From Saccharothrix sp. NRRL B-16348 (GTDB lineage: Bacteria; Actinomycetota; Actinomycetes; Mycobacteriales; Pseudonocardiaceae): DNA of 64,000 bases. The position numbers and the translations under genes are program-made. This document shows positions 35,801 through 44,817 of the stretch, piece by piece (the first letter of the stretch is position 1; every line of letters starts with the position of its first letter). The notes beneath the pieces are model-generated. The model was not told where the DNA came from, ran no database searches, and worked only from the letters and a program-made list of their open reading frames with translations. Location of the stretch: assembly GCF_001280085.1 (NCBI RefSeq), contig NZ_LGED01000219.1, positions 1 through 64,000 on the forward strand, in the 5' to 3' direction.

Positions 35801-37579
35801 ATGGCCTTCTCCGTCCAAATGCCCGCACTCGGCGAGAGCGTCACCGAGGGCACGGTCACCCGCTGGTTGAAGCAGGAGGGTGACCGCGTCGAGGTCGACG
35901 AGCCCTTGCTGGAGGTGTCGACCGACAAGGTCGACACCGAGATCCCGTCGCCCGCGGCGGGTGTGCTCCAGAAGATCGTCGCCCAGGAGGACGAGACCGT
36001 CGAGGTCGGCGCCGAGCTCGCCGTCATCGGTGACGGCTCGGACTCCGGTGCCTCGTCGTCTTCCTCCGACTCGTCCGCCGGTGAGGCGGCCGCGCCGGCC
36101 GAGGAGGCGCAGCCCGAACCGCAGTCCGCGCCCGAGCCTGCGCCGCAGGCTGCCGCGCCGCAGGCCGAGGCCGCTCCGGCTGAGGCTCCGGCGTCGTCCG
36201 GTGGTGGCTCGGCCGACGGCACCCCGGTGACCATGCCCGCGTTGGGCGAGAGCGTCACCGAGGGCACCGTGACCCGGTGGCTCAAGGCCGTCGGCGACTC
36301 GGTCGAGGTCGACGAGCCGCTGTTGGAGGTGTCCACCGACAAGGTCGACACCGAGATCCCGTCGCCGGTGGCGGGCACGCTGCTGGAGATCACCGCAGGT
36401 GAGGACGAGACCGTCGAGGTCGGCGGCCGGCTCGCGGTGATCGGCTCGGGTTCGCCCGCGCCCGCGGCGCAGGAAGCGCCCAAGCCCGCGCCTGCTCCGG
36501 CTGCTGCTCCGGCGCCGGCGCCCGCGCAGGAAGCGCCCAAGCCGGCTCCCGCACCTGTTCAGGAAGCATCGAAGCCCGCGCCGGCTCCCGTCCAGGAGGC
36601 GCCCAAGCAGGAAGCACCGGCGGACGACTCGTCGTCCAACGGCGCCCCCTACGTGACGCCTCTGGTGCGCAAGCTCGCGTCGGAGAACGGCATCGACCTC
36701 GCCACGCTCAAGGGCACCGGCGTCGGCGGCCGGATCCGCAAGCAGGACGTGCTCGCGGCGGTCGAGGCCAAGAAGGCCCCGAAGGAAGCGCCGAAGCCCG
36801 CTGCCGCGTCTGCTCCCGCTCAGCGCGTCGCCTCCGCGCCGGCGGACACCAGCGGCAAGCGCGGCACGGTGCAGAAGCTGCCCCGGCTGCGGCAGATCGT
36901 CGCCCAGCGCACGCGTGAGTCGCTGCAGGTCTCGGCGCAGCTCACCCAGGTGTTCGAGGTGGACGTCACCAAGATCGCCCGGCTGCGGAACAAGGCCAAG
37001 GCCGCGTTCGAGCAGCGCGAAGGCACGAAGCTGACGTTCCTGCCCTTCTTCGCCAAGGCGGCGGTCGAGGCGCTCAAGCAGCACCCGGTGCTGAACGCGT
37101 CGATCGACGAGGAGAAGAAGGAGGTCGTGTACCACGGTGCCGAGCACCTGGGTATCGCGATCGACACCGAGCGGGGCCTGCTGAACGCGGTCATCGCGAA
37201 CGCGGGCGACCTGAACCTGGCCGGCCTGTCGCACAAGATCGGCGACTTGGCGGCGCGGGCGCGGGGCAACAAGCTCACGCCCGACGAGCTGACCGGCGGC
37301 ACGTTCTCGCTGACCAACCTGGGCAGCAACGGCGCGCTGTTCGACACGCCGATCATCCAGCAGCCGCAGGTCGGCATCCTGGGTGTGGGCGTGGTCAAGA
37401 AGCGCCCGGTGGTGATCACGGACGAGAACGGTGACGACACCATCGCCATCCGGTCCATGGCCTACCTGGCGCTGACCTACGACCATCGACTGGTCGACGG
37501 CGCTGACGCCGGTCGGTTCCTCACGACGGTGAAGAACCGGTTGGAAGAAGGCTCGTTCGAGGCGGATCTCGGGCTCTGA
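35801..37579 (+). CDS. sucB: Dihydrolipoamide acyltransferase (E2 of pyruvate/2-oxoglutarate dehydrogenase)
   Basis: The 592-residue protein has two lipoyl domains with lipoylation lysines K43 and K181 in STDKVDTE, joined by Ala/Pro-rich flexible linkers. A peripheral subunit-binding domain follows (about 283-320, [15 protein letters not shown]), then the acyltransferase domain with DHRLVDG (561-567). Actinobacteria use this E2 in a mixed PDH/ODH supercomplex, with homodimeric AceE (54.3 kb) and Lpd as partners. LipB and LipA in this window supply its lipoyl groups. Confidence 0.94.
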   Translation: MAFSVQMPALGESVTEGTVTRWLKQEGDRVEVDEPLLEVSTDKVDTEIPSPAAGVLQKIVAQEDETVEVGAELAVIGDGSDSGASSSSSDSSAGEAAAPAEEAQPEPQSAPEPAPQAAAPQAEAAPAEAPASSGGGSADGTPVTMPALGESVTEGTVTRWLKAVGDSVEVDEPLLEVSTDKVDTEIPSPVAGTLLEITAGEDETVEVGGRLAVIGSGSPAPAAQEAPKPAPAPAAAPAPAPAQEAPKPAPAPVQEASKPAPAPVQEAPKQEAPADDSSSNGAPYVTPLVRKLASENGIDLATLKGTGVGGRIRKQDVLAAVEAKKAPKEAPKPAAASAPAQRVASAPADTSGKRGTVQKLPRLRQIVAQRTRESLQVSAQLTQVFEVDVTKIARLRNKAKAAFEQREGTKLTFLPFFAKAAVEALKQHPVLNASIDEEKKEVVYHGAEHLGIAIDTERGLLNAVIANAGDLNLAGLSHKIGDLAARARGNKLTPDELTGGTFSLTNLGSNGALFDTPIIQQPQVGILGVGVVKKRPVVITDENGDDTIAIRSMAYLALTYDHRLVDGADAGRFLTTVKNRLEEGSFEADLGL

Positions 37580-37642
37580 GGTTCGTGTGAGGTCCGGCTC
37601 GGAGGTTCAGTCTCTGAGGTTCGGATGTGAGGTTGCAGGCTG

Positions 37643-37676
37643 AAGGCCGCTCCCGGGTGGGGGGCGGCCTTTGGTT
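37643..37676 (+). terminator. Hairpin with T-tract after sucB
   Basis: AAGGCCGC (37643-37650) and GCGGCCTT (37664-37671) form an 8-bp stem, followed by TGGTTTT, 64 bases past the stop. Confidence 0.7.
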
Positions 37677-37691
37677 TTGGGTGGTTCCTGA

Positions 37692-37846
37692 AAGATTAAA
37701 AGCGTCCTCGCCGGACGGCAGATCAGCAGGATGACGCCTGGTTTGGTGGTTGAGCGCCGGGTCCGTTGTGGTGCGGGTTTCGTGTCATCCCACCGACCTC
37801 CACAAGGGCTACCACACGCGTCAAGGGGGCGGTCATCAGTGGAAGC
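37692..37846 (-). repeat. Dispersed non-coding repeat, copy B
   Basis: The reverse complement aligns nearly end to end with copy A at 13-178, with long identical blocks such as GAGGTCGGTGGGATGACACG and GTCATCCTGCTGATCTGCC. The same inverted-repeat pairs are kept. It faces copy C (37865-37920). No ORF with coding bias is present. Confidence 0.8.
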
Positions 37847-37864
37847 CGTGGGCAGAGGTGAACG

Positions 37865-37920
37865 GCCCCCTTGACACGCGCGGTAGGGCTGCGCCAGGTC
37901 GGCGGGATGACACGAAGCCC
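37865..37920 (+). repeat. Dispersed non-coding repeat, copy C (left half only)
   Basis: These 56 bases match the left 56 of copy A at 45 positions with no gap. Copy C is opposite in direction to copy B, so B and C form a long inverted repeat with about 30 bases between the conserved arms. A further hairpin, CCCTTCC/GGAAGGG, follows at 37918-37940. With B it fills the 442-base gap between sucB and the next gene. Confidence 0.75.
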
Positions 37921-38021
37921 TTCCTTTTGGGGAGGAAGGGCGCAGGGCGTGGCGGGCGTGGTGGTGTGGGTGACACGTTCGCCGCTGTGCAACTGGGGGC
38001 GTGCTGCGAGACGATCAAGGC

Positions 38022-38906
38022 ATGCGTGTTGTCATCGCGGGATCGTCGGGCTTGATCGGCACCAGTTTGGTTGCCGCGTTGCGCGGCGCGGGGCACGAGG
38101 TCCTGCGGTTGGTTCGGCGGAAGCCCTCCGCGCCGGATGAGCGTGGGTGGGATCCGCCTGCCGGGCGGATCGACGTGGGCGCGTTGGACGGTGTGGACGC
38201 GGTGGTCAACCTTTGTGGTGCGGGGGTTGCGGACAAGCGGTGGAGTGACGCGCGGAAGCAGGTGTTGTTGGACAGTCGCACGGTGCCGACCGAGGTGTTG
38301 GCGGCGGCGGTCGTGGAGCGCGGGGTTCCGGTGTTGGTCAACGCCAGTGCGATCGGTTACTACGGCGACACCGGTGACGAGGTGGTGGACGAGACCAGTC
38401 CGTCGGGCACCGGGTTCCTGGCGGAGTTGTGCCGGCAGTGGGAGGCCGCGACGGCGGCGGCGGACGGGCACGCGCGGGTGGTGCGGATGAGGACGGGGTT
38501 GGTCATCAGTCCGTCCGGTGGGTTGTTCGGGAAGATCAAGCCGTTGTTCACGGTGTTCCTGGGTGGGCGGTTGGGTGACGGGCGTCAGTACATGCCGTGG
38601 ATCTCGTTGGACGACACGATCGCGGCCATCCGGTTCGTGGTGGAGCACGACGTGTCGGGGCCGGTGAACGTCACCGCGCCGAGTCCGGTCACCAACGCCG
38701 AGTTCACCCGGACGGTGGGGCACGCGTTGCACCGGCCGACGCCGTGGGTGGCGCCGGCGTTCGTGTTGAAGGCCGTGCTGGGTGACGTGGCCGAGGAAGG
38801 TCTGCTGGCCGGTCAACGGGCGGTGCCCAGGGTGTTGGAGCAGCGTGGTTTCCAGTTCCTGCACCCCGCGCTCGGTGCGGCCGTGGCGGCGGCCGTCGAG
38901 AGGTGA
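38022..38906 (+). CDS. TIGR01777 family NAD-dependent epimerase/SDR protein
   Basis: The 294-residue extended-type Rossmann protein starts RVVIAGSSGLIGTSLVAALRGAGHEV. It has LVNASAIGYYG (the TIGR01777 S-x-x-Y-Y-G signature, near 107-117) and a C-terminal DUF1731-like end with RVLEQRGFQFLHP. It is related to cell-division inhibitor SulA-like/YfcH proteins; the substrate is unknown. ATG 38022 is chosen at the domain start. It is translationally coupled to the PAP2 gene (TGATG). Confidence 0.9.
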   Translation: MRVVIAGSSGLIGTSLVAALRGAGHEVLRLVRRKPSAPDERGWDPPAGRIDVGALDGVDAVVNLCGAGVADKRWSDARKQVLLDSRTVPTEVLAAAVVERGVPVLVNASAIGYYGDTGDEVVDETSPSGTGFLAELCRQWEAATAAADGHARVVRMRTGLVISPSGGLFGKIKPLFTVFLGGRLGDGRQYMPWISLDDTIAAIRFVVEHDVSGPVNVTAPSPVTNAEFTRTVGHALHRPTPWVAPAFVLKAVLGDVAEEGLLAGQRAVPRVLEQRGFQFLHPALGAAVAAAVER

Positions 38907-39502
38907 TGGGCGCGTTGGTCGGCGTCGTGCTGGCGCTGGCCTCGATGGTGTTGGGGGTCACGGTCCGGGAGGAGCCGCCGGCGCTGGACGAAGGGCTGCG
39001 GCAGACGGCGGTGGAGTTGGGGCCTGGGTTCGCGCACGCGTCGGCGGTGGTGAGCTTCGTGCTCAGCCCGGGGTTGGCGACGATCGCGTTGATCTCGTTG
39101 GGGTTGCGTGCGCTCTTGGCGAAGGACCCGTTGTTGGCGCGGTGTGCCGTGCTGCTGGCGGTGTGCTGGTCGACGTTGTTCGCCCGGCACGCCTACCAGC
39201 GGGTTCGGCCGATCGAGTTCCCCAAGTGGGCCTATCCGAGCGGGCACGTCACGGCGGTCGCGGCGGTCGCGTTCACGGGAGTGGTGTTGTGCGGGTGGTT
39301 GGCCCGCCGGCACTTGAGGCTGGCGGTGGCGTTGGGGTGTGCGGCGGTGGTGTTGACGGCGGCGAGCCGGGTCGTGCTGGAGATGCACTGGTTCACCGAC
39401 ACGGTGGGCGCGGTGTTGGCGGTGGTGGGGGTGGGTCTCGTCGTTGCCCGTGCCCTGGGGCTGGTGCCGGTGGGCGTAATGTCGAGACGTGAGCAGTCCT
39501 GA
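38906..39502 (+). CDS. PAP2-family membrane phosphatase
   Basis: A 198-residue protein with about six membrane helices and the phosphatase motifs RVRPIEFP (motif 1, N-terminal Lys missing), YPSGHVTA (motif 2) and [16 protein letters not shown] (motif 3). It could dephosphorylate undecaprenyl pyrophosphate or a phospholipid. The loss of the first-motif lysine makes activity less certain. The ATG overlaps the preceding stop (GTG 38903 is also possible), and the end overlaps lipB by 14 bases. Confidence 0.85.
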   Translation: MGALVGVVLALASMVLGVTVREEPPALDEGLRQTAVELGPGFAHASAVVSFVLSPGLATIALISLGLRALLAKDPLLARCAVLLAVCWSTLFARHAYQRVRPIEFPKWAYPSGHVTAVAAVAFTGVVLCGWLARRHLRLAVALGCAAVVLTAASRVVLEMHWFTDTVGAVLAVVGVGLVVARALGLVPVGVMSRREQS

Positions 39503-40232
39503 CCTTTCCTGCCGCACCTCGACGGACCCGATCGAGGTGCGCGAGCTGGGCACCATCGACTACCTGGCCGCGTGGGACCTGCAACGGGAGCTCGCCGAGG
39601 CACGCGCGGACGGCGCGGTCGGCGACACGATGTTGCTGCTGGAGCACCCGCCCGTCTACACGTGCGGACGGCGCACCGAGGCCGAGGAGCGGCCGAAGGG
39701 CGGCGACGTGCCGGTCATCGACGTGGACCGGGGCGGCAAGATCACCTGGCACGGGCCTGGCCAGCTGGTGGGCTACCCGATCGTGGGGTTGGCCGAGCCG
39801 TTGGACGTGGTGCAGTACGTGCGTCGGTTGGAGCAGGCGCTGATCCACGTGTGCGACCAGTTGGGCGTGCGCACGGGTCGGGTCGAGGGCCGCAGCGGTG
39901 TGTGGATCCCGGCGGACGACCGGGGTGTGGAGCGCAAGGTCGCGGCGATCGGGATCCGGGTGCAGCGGGGCGTCACCATGCACGGGTTCGAGATCAACTG
40001 CAACGCGGACCTGGCGGCGTTCGGCGAGATCATCCCGTGCGGCATCCGGGACGCCGGTGTGGCGTCGCTGTCGCACGAGCTGGGCCGGGACGTGACGGTG
40101 GCCGAGGTGCTGCCGTTGGCGCGCCAGGCCGTTGTGGACGCGTTGAACGGCGACTTGCCGTTGACGGAGCGCACGCTGGTCCGCGCGGAGCCGGTGGCGC
40201 CTGGGGTGACGTTCGCCCTTCAGACGGGCTGA
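39489..40232 (+). CDS. lipB: Lipoyl(octanoyl) transferase
   Basis: This 247-residue enzyme moves octanoyl from acyl carrier protein to apo-lipoyl domains. The catalytic pair is K150 in ERKVAAIGI and C184 in [27 protein letters not shown] is the substrate-binding motif. GTG 39489 lies inside the PAP2 gene. LipA (44818) completes lipoate synthesis, and the modified protein is the E2 at 35801. Confidence 0.95.
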   Translation: MSSPDLSCRTSTDPIEVRELGTIDYLAAWDLQRELAEARADGAVGDTMLLLEHPPVYTCGRRTEAEERPKGGDVPVIDVDRGGKITWHGPGQLVGYPIVGLAEPLDVVQYVRRLEQALIHVCDQLGVRTGRVEGRSGVWIPADDRGVERKVAAIGIRVQRGVTMHGFEINCNADLAAFGEIIPCGIRDAGVASLSHELGRDVTVAEVLPLARQAVVDALNGDLPLTERTLVRAEPVAPGVTFALQTG

Positions 40233-40291
40233 CAGGGTGATGCCTGCCCCCTAGTGTTCCGGAATTACGGATAACTAGAGGGGGACTCGTC

Positions 40292-41164
40292 GTGCTCCTG
40301 ACTCGACGGCATCTGTTCCGGGCGTGCGGGGTCGCTGGTGTGGCCACGCTGGCGCCGACGGCGGCACCGGACGACTGGTTCGGTTGGTTACGGGCGAACC
40401 GGCAGCACGTGGCGGTGGTGCTGGACGACGGGCGGGGTGGCCGGGTCGCGCACCGGCCGCACGAGCGGCAGCCGTTGGCGTCGGTGCGGGTGGTCGCGCA
40501 CCTGGCCAAGTACGCGGAGGGTGTCGTCGAGCCGGACGAGCGGGTGCGCGTCGCGGACTGGGAGCAGTACCGCGTGGGGCACGACGGTGGCGCGCACTCG
40601 GCGTCGTTGCGGGAGTTGGGTCTGGCCTGTTCGAACGGTGTGACGGCGGACGATCCGCGGCGGTTCGTGACCGTGGGCGAGTTGGTGGCGGTGATGGTCC
40701 GGCACGGCGACGGCGCGGCCGGTGACTGGTTGCGCGGGCGGCTGGGGGTGGCGGTGCCGGCGTTCTCGACCGAGGTGTTGCGGTTGGTGCTGGGGCGGTC
40801 GGTGGAGGTCGAGCGGTACGTGCGTGATCCGCGGCTCCGGTTGGAGGTGCTCGGGAAGTCGGCCGACGTGACGCACGAGGGACGGCGGTCGTGGGCTCGG
40901 GGGACGTGGGCGGGGACGGCGGCGGAGGTGAACCGGGCGTGCCGGGCGTTGGCCGGGGTGCTGATCGAAGGCACGGGGTTGCCGGGCATCGTCACGGTGG
41001 CGTGCAGCGTGCGGTGGGACGACGGCCGGGTGGGCAGTGCGGCGGTGTTGACCAGGGAGGTCGACGAGGCGTGGCACGCGCGGGCCGGCGAGCTGGTGCG
41101 GTTAGTCCGAACGGCCCTGGCGGAGCCCGCTGTCCTGCGGGAATTCCACGTGAGCCTCTCGTAG
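40292..41164 (+). CDS. Tat-exported beta-lactamase-like protein lacking SxxK
   Basis: The 290-residue protein has a twin-arginine-type signal (LLTRRHLFRACGVAG). The size and layout fit a serine-hydrolase/class A beta-lactamase fold: RPHERQPLASVRVVAHLAKYA is where the nucleophile helix S-x-x-K should be, and VTVGELVAVMVRHGDGAAGDWL follows. The catalytic Lys is absent (S-V-R-V), so it is probably inactive or a binding protein. It sits 1 base before an HTH gene on the same strand. Confidence 0.55.
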   Translation: MLLTRRHLFRACGVAGVATLAPTAAPDDWFGWLRANRQHVAVVLDDGRGGRVAHRPHERQPLASVRVVAHLAKYAEGVVEPDERVRVADWEQYRVGHDGGAHSASLRELGLACSNGVTADDPRRFVTVGELVAVMVRHGDGAAGDWLRGRLGVAVPAFSTEVLRLVLGRSVEVERYVRDPRLRLEVLGKSADVTHEGRRSWARGTWAGTAAEVNRACRALAGVLIEGTGLPGIVTVACSVRWDDGRVGSAAVLTREVDEAWHARAGELVRLVRTALAEPAVLREFHVSLS

Positions 41165-41165
41165 G

Positions 41166-41639
41166 ATGACCGCGGTGGACCTGGTGCGACGACTTGCCGA
41201 GCTGGAACAGCGCGTGGCCGCGTTGGAGGGCGACGAGCGGGAAGCGCTCCCGGTGACCGACAGCGGCGCGTTCGGCTACGGCGGGCAGGTGGCGTTGGGC
41301 GACGAGCGGGTCTCGTGGCAGATCGACGTGACGCCGGAGCGCGCGCTGTCGTTGCCCGACCGGCCTCGGATCGAGGTGCTGTCCGCGTTGGCGCACCCCG
41401 TGCGGGTGGAGCTCGTGCGCACCCTGCTCGCCCGGGGCGCCCAGCCCGCGACGGCGTTGCAGGAGGCCGCCCGGCTCGGATCGACCGGGCAGTTGTACCA
41501 CCACTTGAAGGCGTTGACCGCGTCCGGCGTGGTGGAGCAGGACAAGCGCGGGACCTACCGGCTGCGGCCGGCCGCGACCGTGCCCGTGCTCGTCCTGCTC
41601 ACCGCCGCGTCGGACGTCGCCGGTCAGCTGGGCAGCTGA
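41166..41639 (+). CDS. ArsR-like winged-helix regulator
   Basis: A 157-residue protein with an N-terminal coiled-coil stretch (VDLVRRLAELEQRVAALEGDE). The winged helix at about 78-140 contains LSALAHPVRVELVRTLLARG and GQLYHHLKALTASGVVEQDKRGTYRL. There are no metal-binding cysteines. The coiled coil is unusual for ArsR and may give a different dimer. Its 3' end overlaps the convergent LLM gene by 16 bases. Confidence 0.8.
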   Translation: MTAVDLVRRLAELEQRVAALEGDEREALPVTDSGAFGYGGQVALGDERVSWQIDVTPERALSLPDRPRIEVLSALAHPVRVELVRTLLARGAQPATALQEAARLGSTGQLYHHLKALTASGVVEQDKRGTYRLRPAATVPVLVLLTAASDVAGQLGS

Positions 41640-42559
41640 GGCGCGACGGCCGCCGCGATCAACTCCACGTGGTCGAGGTCGGCCAGGTCGAGGACCTGCA
41701 GGTACGCCCGGCTGATGCCGGTCCGCTCACGCCACGCGCCCAGCTTCTCGACCACCTCGTCGGGCGTGCCGGCCAGGCCGTTCTGCCGCAGGTCGGCCAC
41801 CTCGCGGCCGATGGCGGCGGCCCGGCGGGCGACCTCGGCGTCGTCACGTCCCACGCACACCACCAGGGCAGCGGAACGGGTGATGTCCGCCGGGTCGCGG
41901 CCGATCTCCGCGCACGCCGCGTCCACGCGCGCCAGCACCTCGACGGCGTTCTCCACGGGCTGGAACGGCAGGTTGAACTCGTCGGCGAACCTCGCCGCGA
42001 GCGCGGGCGTGCGCTTGCGGCCCGTGCCGCCGACCAGCACCGGGATCCGGCCCGCGGGCTTGGGCAGGGCGGGCGAGTCGGCGAGGGTGTAGTGCTTGCC
42101 GTCGAAGTCGTAGGTCTGGCCGACGGGCGTGTTCCAGAGGCCGGTGATGATCTCCAGCTGCTCCTCGTACCGCTCGAAGCGCTCGACCGTGGACGGGAAC
42201 GGCAGGCCGTACGCGGTGTGCTCGGCCTCGAACCAGCCCGCGCCGAAGCCGAACTCGACCCGGCCGCCGGACATCTGGTCCACCTGCGCCACGGAGATGG
42301 CCAGCGGGCCGGGGTGGCGGAAGGTGGCGGCGGTCATCAGCGTGCCGAGTCGGATCGTCTTGGTGTCGCGGGCGAGGCCGGCGAGCGTGATCCAGGCGTC
42401 GGTGGGGCCGGGCAGGCCGTCGACGCCGCCCATCTTGAGGTAGTGGTCGGAGCGGAAGAACGCGCTGTAGCCGGCCGCCTCGGCCGTGCGCGCCACCGCC
42501 AGCAACTGGTCGTAGGTGGCCCCTTGCTGGGGCTCGGTGAAGATCCGGAGGTCCACCAC
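41624..42559 (-). CDS. LLM-class F420-dependent oxidoreductase
   Basis: The 311-residue TIM-barrel protein of the luciferase-like family starts VDLRIFTEPQQGATYDQLLAVARTAE, with DAWITLAGLARDTKTIRLGTLM, GAGWFEAEHTAYGLPFP and PVLVGGTGRKRTP. The actinobacterial sub-family usually uses F420 rather than FMN. The substrate is unknown. It is followed upstream by a TetR gene on the same strand. Confidence 0.88.
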   Translation of the reverse strand: MVDLRIFTEPQQGATYDQLLAVARTAEAAGYSAFFRSDHYLKMGGVDGLPGPTDAWITLAGLARDTKTIRLGTLMTAATFRHPGPLAISVAQVDQMSGGRVEFGFGAGWFEAEHTAYGLPFPSTVERFERYEEQLEIITGLWNTPVGQTYDFDGKHYTLADSPALPKPAGRIPVLVGGTGRKRTPALAARFADEFNLPFQPVENAVEVLARVDAACAEIGRDPADITRSAALVVCVGRDDAEVARRAAAIGREVADLRQNGLAGTPDEVVEKLGAWRERTGISRAYLQVLDLADLDHVELIAAAVAPQLPS

Positions 42560-42604
42560 GGTGACGCTAGTCGGCCGGGCGGGAGGCTCGCGATCCGATC
42601 GTCT

Positions 42605-43255
42605 TCACCGGCGACGTGACCGCGAGCGCTTCTCCTCGACCGGAGCCGGCGCCGGGACGTCCCGGACGCGCAGCCCCTCGACGACGCGGACGATGGTGCG
42701 CTCCACCTCGGCGCTGGCCTTGCGGGGGTCGGACGCGCCGGCGATCGTGCTCGCGCCCGCCGAGAGGGCGCCGAAGAGCAGGCGGCTCATGGTTTCGACC
42801 GGCAGCTGTTCGAGTTCGCCCGATGTGACCAAGACCTCGATCGTGGCGCGCAGCAGGCCGTAGCTGAAGTGCTCCTCGGCCTCGCGCCAGCGCTCCCAGC
42901 CCATCACGACCGGCGCCTCGTGGATCACGATCCGCTGGTAGGCGGGCTCCAGGCAGACCCGCACGTACGCGCGCAGGCCCGCGATGGCGGTCTCCCACGG
43001 GTCGCCGGGCGCGCTGACGATCTCGCCGAGCTTCTCGATGAACTTGGTCTCCACCGAGTCGAAGGCGGCCTCGAACAACGCCTGCTTGCCGCTGAAGTGG
43101 TGGTAGAGCGCGCCCTTGGTGAGCCGGGCCCGTTTCGCCACCTCGTCCAGCGAGGTACCCGCGTACCCGCGTTTGGTGAACAGCTCCACGGCACTGTCCA
43201 CGAGGGCCTGCCTCGTCGACTCCGAGTAGTCCAACCGCCTCGACCGCACTGTCAC
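42605..43255 (-). CDS. TetR family regulator
   Basis: A 216-residue TetR protein with the HTH STRQALVDSAVELFTKRGYA and SLDEVAKRARLTKGALYHHF, and a long C-terminal ligand domain. GTG 43255 (alternatives 43258 and 43249) is preferred; the extension to 43363 crosses the operator region. Two matching palindromes lie just upstream (43275 and 43317), before the divergent gene at 43381. Confidence 0.88.
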   Translation of the reverse strand: MTVRSRRLDYSESTRQALVDSAVELFTKRGYAGTSLDEVAKRARLTKGALYHHFSGKQALFEAAFDSVETKFIEKLGEIVSAPGDPWETAIAGLRAYVRVCLEPAYQRIVIHEAPVVMGWERWREAEEHFSYGLLRATIEVLVTSGELEQLPVETMSRLLFGALSAGASTIAGASDPRKASAEVERTIVRVVEGLRVRDVPAPAPVEEKRSRSRRR

Positions 43256-43274
43256 CACGTTCACAACCGTACGA

Positions 43275-43289
43275 CATACCGACGGTACG
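43275..43289. promoter_or_regulatory. TetR operator, proximal copy
   Basis: CATACCGACGGTACG, matching the perfect copy at 43317 in 14 of 15 positions, 20 bases from the TetR start codon. Confidence 0.7.
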
Positions 43290-43316
43290 TACTCGTGGTA
43301 TGTTCGCCCCATCGGC

Positions 43317-43331
43317 CATACCGACGGTATG
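43317..43331. promoter_or_regulatory. TetR operator, perfect palindrome
   Basis: CATACCGACGGTATG is a perfect 15-bp palindrome about a central A, 42 bases (four helical turns) from the proximal copy, so two dimers could bind the same DNA face. Confidence 0.75.
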
Positions 43332-43380
43332 CCAAAGACCTGGGGTATGACGCCGGTCACCACGAGAGGAGGGCGTGATC

Positions 43381-43839
43381 ATGAGTTGGTCCGACTTCTA
43401 CCGACGGCGCGACGCTCTGGACGCCGTGCTCCGCGCCGCGGCGGGCAATCCCGCGGCTCCCCTGACGTTCGACCGCGACCTGTTCGCCACCGAGGACGAG
43501 CTGCTCCTGGCGTTGCACTACCGCTGGATGCAGCAGCTCACCGGACGGCTCGGCGCGGCGCTGGAGGACAGCGACGACGACCGCGTCGAGACGGTCGCCC
43601 GCACGTGGCGCGCGCTGGCCGCCGAGCAGCCCGTGCTGCGCGCGGTGCTGGACGCGCACCTGACGTCCACCGAGGCGAACGAGCGCGAGCAGCGCATGCT
43701 GGCCCTGACGGCGGGCTTGGCCGAGCTGTCCGAGCCCGGCGCGGAGATCGCCCGCGTCGGCGCGGCGTTCACGAGCCTGATCCGCACGCGCCCCGCCGTC
43801 GTGGCGGGCAGGCACCGCAGGCTCGCCAAGAGCGCCTGA
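43381..43839 (+). CDS. Helical hypothetical protein divergent from TetR
   Basis: A 152-residue all-helical soluble protein starting MSWSDFYRRRDALDAVLRAA. ATG 43381 has GAGGAGGG at ideal distance; GTG 43375 is too close to it. No catalytic motif is recognised. It is probably controlled by the divergent TetR protein through the paired palindromes, and is followed 21 bases later by an SDR gene that may be in the same transcript. Confidence 0.65.
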   Translation: MSWSDFYRRRDALDAVLRAAAGNPAAPLTFDRDLFATEDELLLALHYRWMQQLTGRLGAALEDSDDDRVETVARTWRALAAEQPVLRAVLDAHLTSTEANEREQRMLALTAGLAELSEPGAEIARVGAAFTSLIRTRPAVVAGRHRRLAKSA

Positions 43840-43860
43840 CCGCCTGGTAGGTATTGACCC

Positions 43861-44802
43861 ATGCCGAAGTGGATCGCCCGGAAGTGGGACACCGCGGACA
43901 TCCCGGACCAGAGCGGGCGCACCGTGCTGGTCACCGGGGCCAACTCGGGCCTCGGCCTGCGCACCGCGGAGGTGCTGGCGGGCAAGGGCGCGCGCGTCCT
44001 GCTGGCCTGCCGGTCCCCCGAACGCGGGCAACGCGCGCTGGAGCGGGTGCTCGCCACCGGTGGCCGAGCCGAGCTGGTGCCGTTGGACCTGGCCGACCTG
44101 TCGTCCGTCCGCACGGCCGCGTCGCTGGTGCGCGAGCGCACCGGTGACGCGCTGGACGTGCTGGTCAACAACGCGGGCGTGATGGCGGTGCCGCTGGGGC
44201 GCACCACCGACGGCTTCGAGCGCCAGTTCGGCACCAACCACCTCGGCCACGCCGCGCTGACGTGGCTGCTGATGCCCGCGTTGCGCACGCGGCCGGACGC
44301 GCGCGTGGTCACCGTGTCGAGCTTGGCCCACCAGGCGGGCCGCATCGACCTGGCCGACCCGAACTACGAGGTGCGCCGGTACACGTCGTGGGGCGCCTAC
44401 GGCCAGTCCAAGTTGGCGAACCTGCTGTTCGCGAGGGAGCTGGACCGCCGGACGCGGGCGGCGGGCGTGGACGTGACGTCCGTCGCGGCGCACCCCGGCG
44501 TCACCGCCACCGAGCTGAGCGCCAACATGGCCCGGGCGCAGGGCAACCCGCTGCTGGGCATCGGCGCCAAGATCACCGACTTCTTCTCGCAGTCCGTCGA
44601 GGTGGGGGCGTTGCCGCAGCTCTACGCGGCGACGGCGCCGGACGTCGAGCCGGGCGGCTACTACGGGCCCGACGGGTTCCGCGGCATGCGCGGCCACCCG
44701 GCGCCCGCGGGGTCCACGACAGCCGCCCGCGACGAGCTCGCGGCCAGCCGGTTGTGGGACTTGACGGCCAAGCTCACGGGCGTGGCGCCCGACCCCTCGT
44801 GA
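43861..44802 (+). CDS. Short-chain dehydrogenase/reductase (retinol-dehydrogenase-like)
   Basis: The 313-residue enzyme has TGANSGLG (NADP-binding, about 25-32), VNNAGVM, the catalytic Ser in VVTVSSLAHQ and YGQSK (catalytic Tyr and Lys). It belongs to the group often annotated as oxidoreductase or protochlorophyllide/retinol-dehydrogenase-like. The start MPKWIARKWDTADIPDQSGR is typical. The true substrate is unknown. Confidence 0.88.
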   Translation: MPKWIARKWDTADIPDQSGRTVLVTGANSGLGLRTAEVLAGKGARVLLACRSPERGQRALERVLATGGRAELVPLDLADLSSVRTAASLVRERTGDALDVLVNNAGVMAVPLGRTTDGFERQFGTNHLGHAALTWLLMPALRTRPDARVVTVSSLAHQAGRIDLADPNYEVRRYTSWGAYGQSKLANLLFARELDRRTRAAGVDVTSVAAHPGVTATELSANMARAQGNPLLGIGAKITDFFSQSVEVGALPQLYAATAPDVEPGGYYGPDGFRGMRGHPAPAGSTTAARDELAASRLWDLTAKLTGVAPDPS

Positions 44803-44817
44803 CGTAGGGTTGAAGTC

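Noticed and set aside
37990..38021. Long antisense ORFs over the sucB-lipB region.
   Set aside because: They are mirror frames of high-GC genes and carry no domain or start signals.
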